A DNA stretch of 7,088 nt, taken from an uncultured Eggerthella sp. (GTDB lineage: Bacteria; Actinomycetota; Coriobacteriia; Coriobacteriales; Eggerthellaceae). Every line of letters begins with the position of its first letter. Position 1 is the first letter of the stretch. The notes below the pieces were generated by a model. It was not told the origin of the DNA, did not search any database, and saw only the letters and a program-made list of their open reading frames with translations. The position numbers and the translations under genes are program-made. This document shows positions 5,577 through 7,088 of the stretch, piece after piece. The stretch spans positions 1 to 7,088 of the forward strand of contig URVA01000071.1 in NCBI GenBank assembly GCA_900551155.1, given 5' to 3'.

Positions 5577-7088
5577 TTACATCATGCCCATTCCGCCGCC
5601 GGCGCCAGCGCCTGCGAGTGCGGACAGATCGGGACCTTCCTTAGGAATCTCATTGATGGTTGCCTCGGTGATAAGGATCAAAGCAGCAACAGATGCAGCA
5701 GACTGCAATGCAGTACGGGTTACCTTAACAGGATCGTTAACACCCATAGCAATCATGTTGCCCTGTTCGCCATTTGCGAAGTTAATGCCTTCGCCCTTAG
5801 CAAAGCCCTTTACCTTTTCAACTACAACGGAGCCTTCATAGCCAGCGTTGGTAGCAATCGCACGCATTGGAGCTTCCAGTGCCTTGCGGATAATTTCAAT
5901 ACCAACTTGCTCGTCAGCGTCAGCTGCTTCCAGATTATCAAGAGCAGAAGTTGCATTGATAAGAGCAACACCGCCACCAGCAACGATACCTTCTTCAACA
6001 GCAGCACGAGTTGCCTGAAGAGCGTCTTCGATGCGGGACTTGGTTTCCTTCAATTCGGATTCAGTAGCAGCGCCAACCTTCAAAACAGCTACACCACCAG
6101 AAAGCTTGGAAAGACGTTCCTGAAGCTTTTCACGATCGAAGTCAGAATCAAGACGATCATATTCAGCACGCATAGAAGCAACACGGGCATCAATTGCAGC
6201 AGGATCGCCAGCACCGTCAACGATAACCGTGGTGTCCTTAGAAACCTTTACGGTCTTAGCAGTACCAAGAGCATCGATGGTTACGTCAGCCAAGGTCATG
6301 CCAAAGTCCTTAGATACAACCTTGCCACCCGTAACAACTGCGATGTCTTCCAAAATACGAGCACGACGATCGCCAAAGCCAGGAGCCTTAATCGCAACAA
6401 CATTCAAGGTGCCACGCAACTTGTTCAGAAGCAAGGTACCCAATGCTTCGCCTTCAACATCTTCAGCAACGATGAGCAAAGAACGACCAGACTTCATAAT
6501 CTGTTCCAGCAAAGGAACAAGATCCTGGATGGAGGTTACCTTAAGGTCGGTAAGAAGAATGTATGGATCGTTCAGAACTGCTTCCATACGCTCAGAGTCG
6601 GTTGCCATGTAAGGAGAAATGTAACCGCGGTCATACTGCATACCCTGAACGATGTCGATGTCGATACCGAAGGTCTGGCTTTCCTCAACAGAAATAGCGC
6701 CATCCTTGCCAACTTCGTCCATTGCTTCAGCAATCTTTTCGCCGATGGTTGCGTCACCCGCAGAAATGGTACCAACGTTAGCAATCTGATCCTTGGTGGT
6801 AATCTCGGTTGCGTCTTCCTTAATAGCAGCAACAACTGCGTCAGTTGCCTTTACGATGCCGCGACGAATACCCAGTGCGTCTGCGCCAGCGGTTACATTG
6901 CGAAGACCTTCGCTTACGATAACGTCTGCAAGCAAGGTAGCGGTGGTGGTACCGTCACCAGCAACGTCGTTGGTCTTAACTGCAGCTTCGCGAACCAACT
7001 GAGCACCCATGTTTTCTACAGGATCTTCCAGCTCAACTTCACGAGCAACCGTTACACCGTCGTTAGTTACCAAAGGGGCACCAAAAGA
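5577..7088 (-). CDS. groEL: Chaperonin GroEL (60 kDa), N-terminal part outside the window
   Basis: Cytosolic chaperonin subunit that forms double heptameric rings and, with GroES, folds proteins in an ATP-driven cage. The frame stays open to the right edge: it begins in S-F-G-A-P-L-V-T-N-D-G, which corresponds to about residue 43 of E. coli GroEL, so roughly 42 codons are missing. The TTG at 7073 is an internal leucine, not the start. Visible family features are the nucleotide-binding AGDGTTTATLLA, the apical GYISPYMATDSE, IKAPGFGDRR, the conserved acidic residue in RIEDALQATRAAVEEG (equivalent to the catalytic Asp398), VAGGGVAL, and the C-terminal GGGMGMM tail. No truncation or frameshift is seen. 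The gene is followed by its own strong terminator. Its promoter, any groES and any CIRCE/HrcA site would lie beyond the window. Confidence 0.98.
   Translation of the reverse strand, partial: SFGAPLVTNDGVTVAREVELEDPVENMGAQLVREAAVKTNDVAGDGTTTATLLADVIVSEGLRNVTAGADALGIRRGIVKATDAVVAAIKEDATEITTKDQIANVGTISAGDATIGEKIAEAMDEVGKDGAISVEESQTFGIDIDIVQGMQYDRGYISPYMATDSERMEAVLNDPYILLTDLKVTSIQDLVPLLEQIMKSGRSLLIVAEDVEGEALGTLLLNKLRGTLNVVAIKAPGFGDRRARILEDIAVVTGGKVVSKDFGMTLADVTIDALGTAKTVKVSKDTTVIVDGAGDPAAIDARVASMRAEYDRLDSDFDREKLQERLSKLSGGVAVLKVGAATESELKETKSRIEDALQATRAAVEEGIVAGGGVALINATSALDNLEAADADEQVGIEIIRKALEAPMRAIATNAGYEGSVVVEKVKGFAKGEGINFANGEQGNMIAMGVNDPVKVTRTALQSAASVAALILITEATINEIPKEGPDLSALAGAGAGGGMGMM

Noticed and set aside
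5577..7073. groEL beginning at the TTG at 7073
   Set aside because: The frame continues to the window edge as S-F-G-A-P, a conserved internal GroEL stretch, so the TTG is an internal leucine.

Overview
The window holds five genes, all on the minus strand, so transcription runs from the right end to the left. From right to left they are groEL (its first ~42 codons lie outside the window), a two-gene type II restriction-modification (R-M) cassette, an AEC-family membrane transporter, and a SpoU/TrmH-type RNA 2'-O-methyltransferase. There are no tRNA or rRNA genes, no CRISPR array and no transposase gene. The GroEL sequence with its GGGMGMM tail and the opening of the TrmH protein look to me like Coriobacteriia (Eggerthellaceae-like Actinomycetota) of moderate GC content. 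That assignment rests on recollection and is tentative.

Right part (5577-7088): groEL, closed by a strong intrinsic terminator (5540-5567). The 361-base gap that follows (5216-5576) has no gene. It carries a ~100-base concentric imperfect inverted repeat (5417-5519) and, closer to the next gene, a plausible promoter.

Middle (2417-5215): the R-M cassette, nuclease gene first and methyltransferase gene second. The C-terminal 60% of the nuclease aligns with R.MspI (CCGG) as I remember it. The spacing of catalytic and base-reading residues is preserved, but Ser replaces the active-site Asn, and there is an extra ~155-residue N-terminal region. The methyltransferase is a C5-cytosine enzyme with a helix-turn-helix domain fused to its N-terminus. 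A perfect 9+9 inverted repeat lies just upstream of its ribosome binding site, which suggests self-regulation. CCGG occurs only twice in the whole window, against about 18-20 expected, which agrees independently with a CCGG-specific system.

Left part (88-2206): an AEC-family permease and, 73 bases downstream, a TrmH-family methyltransferase with an unusual ~55-residue linker-like insertion. These look like ordinary chromosomal genes. The R-M cassette may have entered between them and groEL, but no insertion boundary is visible.

Most worth a second look: the variant MspI-like nuclease, the HTH-methyltransferase with its putative operator, the CCGG depletion, and the long hairpin after groEL.
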